DNA of 64,000 bases from Leeuwenhoekiella aequorea (GCF_004104375.1 NZ_QOVM01000006.1:124001-188000), one strand, 5' to 3'. Positions 25,266 through 35,333 are shown, counted from the first letter of the stretch. The notes: generated by a model not told the origin, from the sequence alone. Numbers and translations are program-made.

Positions 25266-26210
25266 ATGAAAGCATTAGTTACCGGAGCTGCCGGTTTTAT
25301 AGGATCTCATTGTGCCGAGCGCTTAAAAGCGATGAATTTTGAAGTTATAGGTATCGATAACTTCTCACCATATTATAGTCCGGATCTTAAAAACCGAAAT
25401 GCAAAAAGTTTGGAGAAAGTGGGTATTCCTATCGAGATTATCGATTTGAGAAAACCCGAAGACTTTAAAAAAATTCCTACAGATTTTAATTATATTTTTC
25501 ATTTTGCTGCGCAGCCAGGAATAGCTGCTACTTCTACGTTTGAAGATTATTTAATGAATAACCTTGTGGCGACAAAAAATCTAATGGATTTTGCACTTTC
25601 TTGCAAGGATTTAAAATTATTTACAAATATATCAACCTCTTCTATTTACGGGCTTAGAGCTACATTAACAGAAGATGCTGCACCTGAGCCAGCTTCTTTA
25701 TACGGAGTTACAAAATTAGCGGCAGAGCAGCTTGTTTTAGCAAAAGCTCGGGAACATAAACTTAAATCATGTTCACTACGGTTGTTTTCGGTATATGGAC
25801 CACGAGAACGTCCAGAGAAATTATATACAAAACTTATAGGTTGCGGATTTTTTCATCAGGAGTTTCCTTTATTTGATGGTAGTGAGGCTCACGTGCGTAG
25901 CTTCACATTTGTAGATGATATTATTGATGGTGTGGTGAGCGTTATAGGTAAAGAAGATCTTGTTGACGGAGAAGTAATAAACTTAGGTACCGAACAAGAA
26001 CATACTACTGGAGAGGGAATGGCAATTGTAGAAGAGATTCTTGATACTAAAATACGTAAAGAGGTTGTGGCGAAGCGAGGTGGCGATCAGATGTTTACAA
26101 AAGCAAATATTAATAAAGCCCGAAAACTACTTAACTACAATCCGACTACTACATTAAAAGAAGGTCTGGGCAAACAAATCGAATGGTATCGTAAAGAATT
26201 TGTAGACTAA
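25266..26210 (+). CDS. NAD-dependent nucleotide-sugar epimerase (extended SDR)
   Basis: From the ATG at 25266 (MKALVTGAAGFIGSHCAERL) the enzyme has 314 residues and probably interconverts UDP-sugars in envelope polysaccharide synthesis. The Rossmann motif GAAGFIGS, FHFAAQPG and catalytic Tyr-Lys in LYGVTKLAAEQL are present. The layout resembles UDP-glucuronate 4-epimerases (WcaG/CapI group), but the exact substrate is uncertain. An earlier in-frame start at 25233 overlaps the PAP2 coding end and is rejected. It is the third gene of the 24464-26481 operon. Confidence 0.9.
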   Translation: MKALVTGAAGFIGSHCAERLKAMNFEVIGIDNFSPYYSPDLKNRNAKSLEKVGIPIEIIDLRKPEDFKKIPTDFNYIFHFAAQPGIAATSTFEDYLMNNLVATKNLMDFALSCKDLKLFTNISTSSIYGLRATLTEDAAPEPASLYGVTKLAAEQLVLAKAREHKLKSCSLRLFSVYGPRERPEKLYTKLIGCGFFHQEFPLFDGSEAHVRSFTFVDDIIDGVVSVIGKEDLVDGEVINLGTEQEHTTGEGMAIVEEILDTKIRKEVVAKRGGDQMFTKANINKARKLLNYNPTTTLKEGLGKQIEWYRKEFVD

Positions 26211-26214
26211 AATT

Positions 26215-26481
26215 ATGATGTTAAGCGATAAAGAAAAAGAATTTGTAAAGTCCTGGTCTGTAAAGAGAGCAGCCAAGCTTCAGTTTTACCTGGGCATCAT
26301 TCTTCAAATTGTTCTTATAACGGTAACTTATAAACTGGTAGTAAATTATTTTTCTAGTGAAATTTTTGATCTCGAAGTCTTTTTACAATATGGTCTTTTC
26401 GGTTTAATATTAGGTATTGTAGTAGCCTATTTTAAATTTCGTGCAAATGAAAAGAAGTATCACTTTCTCAAATCAAAGTAG
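26215..26481 (+). CDS. Small membrane protein with two helices
   Basis: This 88-residue protein has two hydrophobic segments (about residues 20-45, FYLGIILQIVLITVTYKLVV, and 60-78, YGLFGLILGIVVAYF) and a charged N-terminus. It begins 4 nt after the epimerase stop, so it is the last gene of that operon. No family recognised. It converges on meaB with 8 bp between stop codons. Confidence 0.75.
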   Translation: MMLSDKEKEFVKSWSVKRAAKLQFYLGIILQIVLITVTYKLVVNYFSSEIFDLEVFLQYGLFGLILGIVVAYFKFRANEKKYHFLKSK

Positions 26482-26489
26482 TCTAAATA

Positions 26490-27536
26490 TTAGTTTTTAG
26501 AATTGTGTTTCTTTAGTAATTCTTGCGCTGCTTGAAACGGTGTTGTTGTTCCTTCATTTAGCTCAGCAAGTAGCTGAGGTAATGCCTCCTTGATTTGAGG
26601 ATTTGAGTAGAACGTATCTTTCAGGGTATTTTCTATAGTAGTTTTTAACCAATACGCATTTTGTTTCTTTCGGTTGTTTTCAAAGTAGCCATTGCTATTT
26701 ACAAGAGCGCAATAGGCCGAAATGCTCTTCCAGATTTCAGAAATACCTTCATTATTTATAGCACTGCAACGTTTTACAACTGGTGACCATTCGCTTTCTT
26801 TTACGGGATAAAGATGCAAAGCTTTAGTAAAAGCGCTTGCTGCAAATTGAGCAGCGGTTTTATTTTCGCCATCGGCTTTATTAATTACAAGGAGGTCTGC
26901 CATTTCCATAATTCCGCGTTTAATACCCTGTAGCTCATCACCGGCTCCTGCTAGTTTCAGAAGAAGAAAAAAATCGGTCATAGCGTGCACTGCTGTTTCG
27001 CTTTGTCCTACACCCACAGTTTCGATAAGGATAATTTCATAACCTGCCGCTTCACATAAAATTATAGCTTCTTTTGTTTTTCGGGCAACTCCACCTAATG
27101 AATCTCCAGCTGCAGAAGGCCGTATAAATGCTTGTGAATTTGTAGAAAGATCGTTCATACGAGTTTTGTCCCCCAGTATACTACCGTGACTTATACTACT
27201 ACTAGGGTCAATTGCAAGCACTGCAATTTTTTTATTTAATGAGATAAGATACTTTCCTAGCGCCTCAATAAAAGTACTTTTACCAACCCCGGGAACTCCG
27301 GTAATTCCTATGCGGAGCGATTTATTTGCGTAGGGTAAACAACCCGTAAGTATTTCTTGAGCTACTAGTTGATGACGCGCTGCTGTACTCTCGGCAAGGG
27401 TAATACTCTGACTCAGTGCTGTGGTATTGCCTTCACAAATCTTTGAAATAAGAGTTTGTGCATCAGGAATATTTTTGCGCTTTGCAATAATATGTCTGGC
27501 CGCTTGTTCATCAATACTATTTGAATTTTTAGGCAT
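26490..27536 (-). CDS. meaB: Methylmalonyl-CoA mutase-associated GTPase MeaB
   Basis: This 348-residue G3E GTPase protects and reloads methylmalonyl-CoA mutase with adenosylcobalamin (ArgK/MeaB/MMAA family). The Walker A reads GITGVPGVGKSTFIEALG, VLAIDPSSSISHGSILGDKTRM is the switch region, and IILIETVGVGQSE and LLVINKADG (NKxD) complete the GTPase motifs. Length is typical. The mutase subunits are not in this window, so partner location is unknown. Confidence 0.94.
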   Translation of the reverse strand: MPKNSNSIDEQAARHIIAKRKNIPDAQTLISKICEGNTTALSQSITLAESTAARHQLVAQEILTGCLPYANKSLRIGITGVPGVGKSTFIEALGKYLISLNKKIAVLAIDPSSSISHGSILGDKTRMNDLSTNSQAFIRPSAAGDSLGGVARKTKEAIILCEAAGYEIILIETVGVGQSETAVHAMTDFFLLLKLAGAGDELQGIKRGIMEMADLLVINKADGENKTAAQFAASAFTKALHLYPVKESEWSPVVKRCSAINNEGISEIWKSISAYCALVNSNGYFENNRKKQNAYWLKTTIENTLKDTFYSNPQIKEALPQLLAELNEGTTTPFQAAQELLKKHNSKN

Positions 27537-27711
27537 AGCTCAAAAGGTGTAATCAACAAATTTAAAGTATATACACAAACTCCGTCGCTTAAGTTGTGTA
27601 GTATAGTATTAAAAATAGTAAATGCATTTTGTGAAATCTTTAGTAAGTTGGGGTTGATTTCTGCAATATGTATTGGTATCTTGAACACTTAATCATTGAA
27701 AATTTCTAGAT

Positions 27712-28137
27712 ATGAAAGCTTTATATAAAGCAAAAGCCACTGCCACTGGTGGTCGCGACAGTCACGTTTCATCAGACGACGGAACATTAGATTTTAACCT
27801 CTCTGTACCTAAAGGTCTTGGCGGCGGTGGAGGCGAGGGCACAAACCCAGAGCAACTTTTTGCAGCAGGTTATTCTGCATGTTTTGGTAGTGCTTTAGCA
27901 CACGTTGCTCGTGGTAAAAAAGTAGATCTTGGTGCTTATACAGTTACAGCCACGGTGAAAATAGGTAAAAATGAAGAAGATATGTTTCAGCTTGCAGTAG
28001 TGCTCGATTGTTACTTACCTACAGTTGACGTAGAGCAAGGAGAAGAGCTTGTAAACGAAGCTCACGAAGTGTGTCCTTATTCACGTGCAACAATGGATAA
28101 TATTGATGTTACACTAAATTTACTTTTAGACGAGTAA
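27712..28137 (+). CDS. ohr: Organic hydroperoxide resistance protein, Ohr/OsmC family
   Basis: This 141-residue thiol peroxidase detoxifies organic hydroperoxides. The two catalytic cysteines are in YSACFGSALAHVA and EVCPYSRATMDNIDV, and the N-terminal ATATGGRDSHVSSDDG is the Ohr-type start with the active-site Arg. The family uses dihydrolipoamide-type reductants. It is monocistronic with a strong terminator. No OhrR-type MarR regulator is adjacent. Confidence 0.94.
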   Translation: MKALYKAKATATGGRDSHVSSDDGTLDFNLSVPKGLGGGGGEGTNPEQLFAAGYSACFGSALAHVARGKKVDLGAYTVTATVKIGKNEEDMFQLAVVLDCYLPTVDVEQGEELVNEAHEVCPYSRATMDNIDVTLNLLLDE

Positions 28138-28160
28138 TGTGTTAAGAATAAGAATTAAGA

Positions 28161-28189
28161 AAAAAAACCCGCTTTAAGCGGGTTTTTTT
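28161..28189 (+). terminator. Intrinsic terminator after ohr
   Basis: AAACCCGCTT (28165-28174) and AAGCGGGTTT (28176-28185), then a T run. It can work on both strands. Confidence 0.9.
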
Positions 28190-28354
28190 ATGCGATACAC
28201 TTGATTTAAAAGTCGAAATGCTTGGCGCTAACAGATTTTATGCCAAATAAAAAGCGTTTACAGGAAGTACTAAATTATTTAATCAGAATTTTGCAACAGA
28301 GGCGAAAACGGTTCGTCTTTAGAAAAGGAATTAGCAACTAACCAAACCATCATT

Positions 28355-28900
28355 TTGCAAATTACCGAAATACTTGAACGATGTAAACAAAACGACAGGC
28401 GTGCACAAATGCAGTTGTATAATAAATACAGCCAGGGAATGTACTACGTGGCGTTTCGGTTTTTAAAAAACTCTTTTGAAGCTGAAGAAGCGATGCAAGA
28501 AGGTTTTGTTAAAGCGTTTACAAAAATGCATCAATACAATGGTGAGGTGACTTTTGGAGCTTGGCTAAAACGTATTGTGATCAACAAAAGCATAGATATG
28601 CTGAAGGCTAAAAAGCTGGAGCTTGTTGAAATGAATGAACAAGTATTAGGTAAAGTTGACGAGGATACAGACTGGACTGTTGAAGACGGTATCACGGTAG
28701 ATCAAATTAAAGAAGCTATTGAAGATTTACCGGAGCGTTATCGCTATGCGGTTATGCTTTTTTTAATAGAAGGCTATGACCACCAGGAAATATCAGAAAT
28801 ATTAGAAATTACCGAGGTAGCATCACGTACACTGGTACACCGCGGAAAAAAGAAATTACAAGAAAAATTAAAAACAAAATATCATGGCACAGGATATTAG
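28355..28900 (+). CDS. ECF-type RNA polymerase sigma factor
   Basis: This 181-residue sigma-70 family member is of the ECF (RpoE-like) class. Region 2 is seen in FLKNSFEAEEAMQEGFVKAF, region 4 in AIEDLPERYRYAVMLFLIEGYDHQEISEILEIT and SRTLVHRGKKKL. No ATG fits the expected N-terminus; the frame opens with TTG at 28355 (MQITEILERC), which is taken as the start. The next gene starts inside its last 17 nt, so the two are translationally coupled. Being followed by a membrane protein and a secreted protein fits an envelope-responsive sigma operon. Confidence 0.9.
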   Translation: MQITEILERCKQNDRRAQMQLYNKYSQGMYYVAFRFLKNSFEAEEAMQEGFVKAFTKMHQYNGEVTFGAWLKRIVINKSIDMLKAKKLELVEMNEQVLGKVDEDTDWTVEDGITVDQIKEAIEDLPERYRYAVMLFLIEGYDHQEISEILEITEVASRTLVHRGKKKLQEKLKTKYHGTGY

Positions 28901-29480
28901 AGAGCTTCTTAAAAATGATTTAAGTGTTCCTACTGAAGGGTTAAAACCCAATCACGAGGCTCGTTTTAACGCAAGACTCGATGAGAACTTTGGTACTCAG
29001 GCAAAAGCTAAAGCCGAAGGTTATTTATGGATGAAGATTGCTGCAGTGCTGGTCGTGCTTATAGCTGTTACCGGATTATTACTTAATAATCCTTTTGTTG
29101 CAACAACTCCACAACAACCTACTGAGGTAAATACTATTGCTAGCACAACTGCAACAAAGGTACAGTTAAGTGATTTTTCTCCAGAGTATAAGCAGATTGA
29201 AGATCGTTATCTGGCTAGCATACATATGGAGCTTGCACAATTAAATGTTACAGATGATAACAAAGCTGTAGTAGATGCCTTTATGGGCCAGCTTGAAGAA
29301 TTAAATCAGGAATATGATCGGCTTAATGAAGATCTGGTAGAAGCGGGTGTTAATAATCAAAACATACAAGCTCTCGTAGATAATTTACAGTTTAGACTTG
29401 ATCTTCTTTTAAAGTTGAAAGAAAAATTGAATGAATTACAAGAATCTCAATTTAATGAGATTAAAACCAACACTATATAA
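28884..29480 (+). CDS. Membrane-anchored protein, probable anti-sigma factor
   Basis: This 198-residue protein has a cytoplasmic N-terminal segment of about 48 residues (MAQDIRELLKNDLSVPTEG), one membrane helix (MKIAAVLVVLIAVTGLLL, about 50-67) and an external part dominated by a predicted coiled coil (LEELNQEYDRLNEDLVEAG and FRLDLLLKLKEKLNELQ). Position and topology fit an anti-sigma factor for the overlapping sigma gene, although a zinc-finger anti-sigma motif is absent. It is followed by the secreted-protein gene after 4 nt. Confidence 0.72.
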   Translation: MAQDIRELLKNDLSVPTEGLKPNHEARFNARLDENFGTQAKAKAEGYLWMKIAAVLVVLIAVTGLLLNNPFVATTPQQPTEVNTIASTTATKVQLSDFSPEYKQIEDRYLASIHMELAQLNVTDDNKAVVDAFMGQLEELNQEYDRLNEDLVEAGVNNQNIQALVDNLQFRLDLLLKLKEKLNELQESQFNEIKTNTI

Positions 29481-29484
29481 CACC

Positions 29485-31203
29485 ATGAGATTAACTGTTC
29501 GTTTATGGGTTTTTGCATTTACAGTGGGATATGTCTCACTTATGCAGGCACAAACCAAAGAGAATAAACTTAATGAACGTTTTACAACCGGGTCACAAGT
29601 AGCAATTCTTGCAGATACGCAATATGCAGATATCGTTTTTGAGAACTGGAATAAGAATGAAGTTGCGGTAGAAGCTGTTATTGAAGGTGAAAATATTTCT
29701 AAAGAAGAGATTAAGCAATTACTCAAAGGATGGCAAGTAAGTGTTAAGGGTAATAGCAACATAGTACAGATTGTGAGTAGAGGGGCACCGGCAGCAATTA
29801 ATCTGGCTCCCGGGGATGGTCAAATGCGTAGCGTAAATGATCTTATTGCCTCATCGATGCAAATGATGCAGCGCTCAGGTATGGATAATATGTTAAGTCC
29901 TATGCTGGAGCAGTTTTCTGGTATGCAATTACCTGTTGAATATTCTAAAGGGATGAAGAATATCTCTTTTGATTACAATGCTTACAAACGGGATGGCGAG
30001 AAATATCTGGAACAATACAAAAAGAAAATCGAAGCTAATTTTGGCGAAGATTTTGATGCTGTAATGAAAAAGTGGGAGCGCAATAATCAGAAAAAGGTTG
30101 CTGCGGGACAGGGTGTGGCAGGAAGTAGTTTACTAGGAATGCCTAAGTCACCATTTGGTAGGCAATTGTCTTTTGATGCTGATGCATACAAACGGGACAA
30201 AAAAGGATACCTCGCAGCTATAAATAAAAAATACGGTACTAATGTGAGTGTTGCTCAAACCGATAAATGGCGCTCAGATATGGAAGCGTGGGGAGCAGAT
30301 TTTAACAAAGATATGCAAGCCTGGGGAGAGCGTTTTGGTAAGCAATTTGGTGGATCTTCAGAAGCTTTAGGGGCTAACTTCAGTAAAGCTTTAGAAAGTG
30401 ATATGGCTGCTCTGGGTCAAAATATAGGTAAAGCTATGGAAGGTTGGAGTGATAATTTTGCGAAAAAATTAGAACAAATGGCCGAAGAGCAAGGCGGAAA
30501 TCTTAAAAAAACCGTGACCCGTGATGCAAATGGTAATGTGAGTACTCAAATGACTTATAGCTATTCTGGAAATACTGTTGCAAGTAACGCAAAACCAAGG
30601 GCGTCATACAAGCGCAAAATAATTGTACATATGCCTAATGCTGCAAAATTAGATTTGACCGTAAGACATGGAAACATAAATATAGCGGAAGCAACAAATG
30701 CGAAGGTTAACCTATCTCATGGTGATTTTATAGCCAATAAGATTTCGGGAGATAAAACTTTTATTAACGTTGCATATAGTCCAGTGGATATAGCAACTTG
30801 GGATTATGGTACATTACAAGCCAGTTATACAAAGAAGTGTGTAATAGATAAGGCTCACAGTATAAATATAAATTCTAGAGCAAGTAGTATTGTAATAAAT
30901 GAATTACAAGATGCTGCAGTAATTACAGGAAGCTTTGGAGAACTTTCTATACCAAAATTGGGTAAAAACTTCAAGACCTTGAATATAAGTGTAGAGAATA
31001 GTGATGTAGTTCTTAATCTACCGGAGACCCCATTTCATTTTAATTTTAATGGTGTACGTAGTAGGTTAAATTATCCAAAAAGTATAGATGCAAAAGTGAT
31101 GGAAGGTTATAATAGTAGTATGGTAAACGGGTTTTATAAATCTAGAAACACTGACAGTATAATCGCTATCTCGTCAAAATTTAGTGATATAGTTTTAAAT
31201 TAG
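29485..31203 (+). CDS. Exported protein with internal repeats, sigma-operon partner
   Basis: From the ATG at 29485 the product has 572 residues. It begins with a signal peptide (MRLTVRLWVFAFTVGYVSLMQAQ), then a strand-rich segment (VAILADTQYADIVFENWNKNEV). A middle region follows with two related units beginning FDYNAYKRDGEKYLEQYKKK and FDADAYKRDKKGYLAAINKK, then amphipathic sequence rich in Trp, Gly and Lys, and a C-terminal beta-solenoid-like domain resembling DUF4097 proteins (KLDLTVRHGNINIAEATNAKV). Role unknown; the context suggests an envelope-stress effector or sensor controlled by the ECF sigma factor. An upstream in-frame ATG at 29431 lies inside the previous gene and is rejected. 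Confidence 0.75.
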   Translation: MRLTVRLWVFAFTVGYVSLMQAQTKENKLNERFTTGSQVAILADTQYADIVFENWNKNEVAVEAVIEGENISKEEIKQLLKGWQVSVKGNSNIVQIVSRGAPAAINLAPGDGQMRSVNDLIASSMQMMQRSGMDNMLSPMLEQFSGMQLPVEYSKGMKNISFDYNAYKRDGEKYLEQYKKKIEANFGEDFDAVMKKWERNNQKKVAAGQGVAGSSLLGMPKSPFGRQLSFDADAYKRDKKGYLAAINKKYGTNVSVAQTDKWRSDMEAWGADFNKDMQAWGERFGKQFGGSSEALGANFSKALESDMAALGQNIGKAMEGWSDNFAKKLEQMAEEQGGNLKKTVTRDANGNVSTQMTYSYSGNTVASNAKPRASYKRKIIVHMPNAAKLDLTVRHGNINIAEATNAKVNLSHGDFIANKISGDKTFINVAYSPVDIATWDYGTLQASYTKKCVIDKAHSININSRASSIVINELQDAAVITGSFGELSIPKLGKNFKTLNISVENSDVVLNLPETPFHFNFNGVRSRLNYPKSIDAKVMEGYNSSMVNGFYKSRNTDSIIAISSKFSDIVLN

Positions 31204-31220
31204 TTTTAAGTTAATTGTTG

Positions 31221-31252
31221 TAAAGTCCGTTCCTGCCAGAACGGACTTTTTT
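31221..31252 (+). terminator. Intrinsic terminator after the sigma operon
   Basis: AAAGTCCGTTC (31222-31232) and GAACGGACTTT (31239-31249), 11-bp stem with T run. Confidence 0.92.
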
Positions 31253-31276
31253 ATGCTTTTAGTTTTATTAGAATTG

Positions 31277-31284
31277 TATTTTTG
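31277..31284 (+). promoter_or_regulatory. Promoter box of the M23 peptidase gene
   Basis: TATTTTTG matches TAnnTTTG. The ATG at 31290 is 5 nt downstream, implying a leaderless or almost leaderless mRNA. The -33 region is not clear. Confidence 0.5.
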
Positions 31285-31289
31285 AATCT

Positions 31290-31997
31290 ATGCAAACATC
31301 AGATTTTTTAGCCGAGCTATCTCAACTTACAATGGGCTTTACGCCTGTGGTTGATCCTATTTATGGAGCTGAGGTTTATCGGTTTCTCGATCTTTCTACA
31401 TCAAATACAATTATAGATTCGGTAGACACAAGCTCTGCTGAAGCTATAGCAGTTTATATAGATACTTATTTATCTAAAACTGGAGGTAAGGTAGCTTACG
31501 GAGGATATTTAGAAAAGCGAAGTATTTATGACCGAAGTCTTTATTTTGGCACGCAGGAGATTCAACTTAAACGGAATATACATTTAGGAATAGATATCTG
31601 GTGCCCATCAGGAACCGCCGTACTCGCACCTGTGAAAGGAAGGGTGCATAGCTTTAAAGACAACAAAAACCATGGTGACTATGGGCCGTGTATAGTGCTA
31701 GAGCATACAATTAAGGGAGATTCTTTTTATACATTATATGGTCATCTTAGCAGAGCATCAATTTCCGAATTAGAAATAGGTCAAGAGTTCAACGCCGGAG
31801 AAACCATAGCTTATTTAGGTGAACCCGAAGAAAATGGTGATTATGCACCTCATTTGCATTTTCAGATTATAAAAGATTTACAACAAAACGAAGGTGATTA
31901 CCCGGGTGTATCTTCACTAGGAAATCTATCTTTCTATAAAGAAAATTGTCCTGATCCAGATATACTATTAAAAATAGAATCGAAGGTAAAAGGCTAG
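31290..31997 (+). CDS. M23/LytM-family metallopeptidase-like protein
   Basis: This 235-residue protein has a LytM domain: HLGIDIWCPSGTAVLAPVKGRV (His and Asp ligands), GPCIVLEHTI, YTLYGHLSRAS and APHLHFQI (HxH). All four zinc-site elements are present, so it should be an active peptidoglycan endopeptidase or a related metal-dependent enzyme. No signal peptide is evident at the N-terminus (MQTSDFLAELSQLTMG), which is unusual for a cell-wall enzyme and suggests a cytoplasmic or non-classical location. It converges on the broken S41 gene with a bidirectional terminator between. Confidence 0.88.
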   Translation: MQTSDFLAELSQLTMGFTPVVDPIYGAEVYRFLDLSTSNTIIDSVDTSSAEAIAVYIDTYLSKTGGKVAYGGYLEKRSIYDRSLYFGTQEIQLKRNIHLGIDIWCPSGTAVLAPVKGRVHSFKDNKNHGDYGPCIVLEHTIKGDSFYTLYGHLSRASISELEIGQEFNAGETIAYLGEPEENGDYAPHLHFQIIKDLQQNEGDYPGVSSLGNLSFYKENCPDPDILLKIESKVKG

Positions 31998-32030
31998 ATC
32001 TTTTCTGTAGCTGTGATTTAATTACGAGTT

Positions 32031-32066
32031 TAAAAAAAATCCTGATCGTTAGATCAGGATTTTTTT
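32031..32066. terminator. Bidirectional intrinsic terminator
   Basis: AAATCCTGATC (32037-32047) and GATCAGGATTT (32052-32062), with A run before and T run after, between convergent genes. Confidence 0.92.
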
Positions 32067-32082
32067 CTTTGACTTAAAATTC

Positions 32083-35000
32083 TTATTTCGTTTTATCAGG
32101 GTAGGCCGGTGTTTTAAGAGTTTTCGGTGGGTTTTCTTTTAATTGCTGTAAAATTAATTCAATCGCTTTTTCAAGCTGCGGATCTTTACCGGCTATCACA
32201 TCTTTAGGAGTTTGCTCAACTTCAATATCTGGCGGAGTTCCTACATTTTCAATTCCAAAGCCTTCTTCATTATAAAAGGCAACATTAGGAGCAGTTACAA
32301 TTCCACCGTCAATAAATTCGGGATAGCCCAAAACGCCTACAAGGCCTCCCCACGTACGCTTTCCTACGAGTGTACCCAGATTATTACGTCTAAATAAATA
32401 AGGTAGATAATCCCCTCCAGAGCCAGCGGTTTCATCTATAAGCATCACCTTGGGACCTTGTATAGATGCGCTGGGAGCTTTCATGTCGTTACCATATCTA
32501 AAATCCCAATAACTTTGCATTGGTTTGTTTAAAAGGTCTATCACATAATCTGCTAATTGACCACCACCATTAAAACGTTCATCAATAATTATTGCTTTTT
32601 TATTTGCTTGAGGATAGAAATAACGTTTAAAATATTCGTGACCTCCAGTAGCGGTATTAGGAACATATACATAAGCAACTTGACCATCTGTTGCTTCATT
32701 TACCTTTTTTATATTTCCTTCAACCCAATCACGATTACGCAGACTGCGTTCAGAATCTAATGCGGTAACTTGCTCTGTATGCGCATTACTGCCATTAGCA
32801 TTAGATGATAACGTAAGAGCTACTATTTGTCCGGCTTTATTTTCAAAGAACTTATATAGATTATCTGTTGCTTTTACTTCTTGACCATCAACCTTAATTA
32901 TGTATTCGCCGATTTTTGCCTGAACCCCGGGCTCAGTAAGGGGTGAGCGTAAGTCTGGATTCCAGTTGAGCCCTCCATAAATTTTAGAAATTTGATATCT
33001 GTTATTGTTCACCGCATAATCGGCACCTAATAATCCGCCGGTTATAATTTCTTTTTCAACTCTAGAATCACCAGTATAATCAAAACGGTGATGCCCCACA
33101 GATAACTCGGCAAACATCCAGCTCATCACACGATATAAATCACTTTTTGTAGTAACATCTGGTAAAAATGCTTCATATCTGGTTTTCATAGCATTCCAAT
33201 CTACGCCGTGCATCGACGGATCGTAAAAATAATCCCGGTTTACTCGCCAGGCCTCATTAAAGATATTCTTCCATTCTTTTACAGGATCTATTTTGACCTG
33301 AATACTTTCCAATGCAAGTTCTGCTTGCTCCGATTTTTTCCCAATATCAGAAACATACCAGCTACCTGAACTATAGTAGAGCATTTTTTCGCCGTTGGCA
33401 GAAATTTCATAACTGTCTGTAGCAAACAATTCCTCGTCTTCTTGATCGGTGAGGTTATAAGCATGTAAAGTGGTTTCTCCACCGTGTGCGGGGTAGGATA
33501 AATAATAGAGCATATCCTCTTTAGGAGAAGAAAGAGCAGCAAAATTACCAGCTCCCACGGGCAATGCTATCATTCGATTTTGAATACCGTCCCAATCGAT
33601 TTTTAATTCTTTAATAGGTTTATCTTCCTCTTTATCTTCTTTTTCAGTTTTAAGCTCTTCTTCCTTTTCAATGACTTCAACATCATTTTCTTTAGCAAAA
33701 GGAGATTTTACTTGATTCTGCAACGTGATTAAATACAAGGAATTTGAAGATTCCATATCTTGATTAGATTGATCAAACCAGTTAACTACCGGCCCGGCAT
33801 CTGTAGAGGCTGTTAGGTACAGATATTTTCCGCTGGGATCAAATGTAGGATTTGTAACATTTGAAAAGCCATCTGAAATGGGGTAGGATTTGTTTTCATT
33901 TACTGAAAATAAAAAGGCCTTTTCAAAATTTGTATCTGTGATAATCGTATACGACAACCAGTTTGAATCTGCGGACCAGCTACCAAATAAATCGCGATAT
34001 TCTCCAGGCTGGTATAAAATATCCTGATCAACTTTTTGAGTCTTTCCTGTAGCTACTGTGGTGATATATAAATTGCGGCCGTTATCTACGTAAGCGATTT
34101 TTTTACTATCTGGCGACCAGTGTAAATAAGCATAGAATCCGGCACCATTTAATTTAATCGTCTTTGCTTTATTGGTGCTGTTTTGATCTTTAATGTGCAA
34201 TGCATATTCACCACTTTCATCAGAGAAATAAGCAATCGATTTGCTGTCTGGTGACCACTTCGGAAATGTCTCATGAACACCGGGAGTTTGTGTGAGATTA
34301 GCTACATCTCCTTTTTCTGAAGGTACTGTAACTATCTCTCCTCTAAAGTCGAGAACTACCCGAGCTCCGGAAGGTGAAATACTTGCGCTACGTGCATAAT
34401 CGCTTCCACTTACAAAGCGTGGACGCATTTCTAAAAGATCTGTAGCAATTGCTATTGTAAGCTTATTTAAAGTTTTTGAAGATGGATTGTAAGTATGTAA
34501 GTATCCGCCCTGTTCCAGCAGTAATAATCCATTTGCATTTACATCAAGATCAAGAAGCCCAAAGTTTTTAAAATCTGTGTGCTTAGCTATTTGCTTAGAT
34601 GTTAGATCATAAGAGTACAAATTAAACTCACCATCTCTATCACTTTTAAAATATACTGTAGACCTATAAAAATAGGCTGTGCATCATTGCTGCCGCTTTG
34701 AGGTTTTGGAATTTCGGTTACATCTTGAGTTGCGGTGTCAAAAATATAAATACGTGATTGGGTGCCGCCTCTATAATGTTTCCACTGATTAAAACGATCG
34801 GGAATGGGAGTATAGGCAATATGAGTTCCTGTAGGGGAATAACTTGCCCAAAACGCATTTGGAATAGATACATTAGATGTGTGACCTCCGCTTAATGGTA
34901 CGGTGAATAACTGGGTGTATCTATTTGTAAATATTGAACGCTGGGATGCAAATAAAACCTCTTTACCATCTGGTGTAAAATCTCTTACAAGATCAGGATA

Positions 35001-35333
35001 TGGATGATAAGTGAGTCTTTTAGGCACTCCGCCAGTTGCAGGTACGGTATATACATCTGTGTTTCCTTCATACTCTGCACTAAAGGCAATAATACTACCA
35101 TCTGGAGAAAACACCGGATTTGATTCTATTCCTTCATCGATGGTTAATCGACGCGGATTGGATCCGTTTAAGTCTGCAACCCAAAGATCTTCGGCATAAA
35201 CAAATGCAATGTGATTTTCACTTATTGCAGGTTCTGAAAGCAACCTGGTGTCTGTCGTATTTACAGATTGTGCAAAACCCACACAAGTAATGGAAAAGGA
35301 GAGAAGAGCAAACAGATTTTTTTTGATTTTCAT
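32083..35333 (-). pseudogene. Tricorn-like S41 protease gene with one frameshift
   Basis: Two overlapping frames form one gene: the N-terminal part from the ATG at 35333 (signal peptide MKIKKNLFALLSFSITCVGFAQ, then WD40-like beta-propeller repeats such as ESNPVFSPDGSIIAFSAEY) and the rest from about 34660 to 32083. The correct frame resumes as STVYFKSDRDGEFNLYSYDL; one base is missing near 34662-34664. The combined length is one base short of 1084 codons. The second part holds more propeller repeats, a PDZ-like segment and the S41 catalytic domain with nucleophile in MLIDETAGSGGDYLPYLF. As written the protein stops after about 244 residues. A sequencing error is possible because the rest is intact. 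Confidence 0.85.

Noticed and set aside
27413-27688. A 91-codon leftward frame upstream of meaB
   Set aside because: It overlaps the meaB start in another frame and has no family features.
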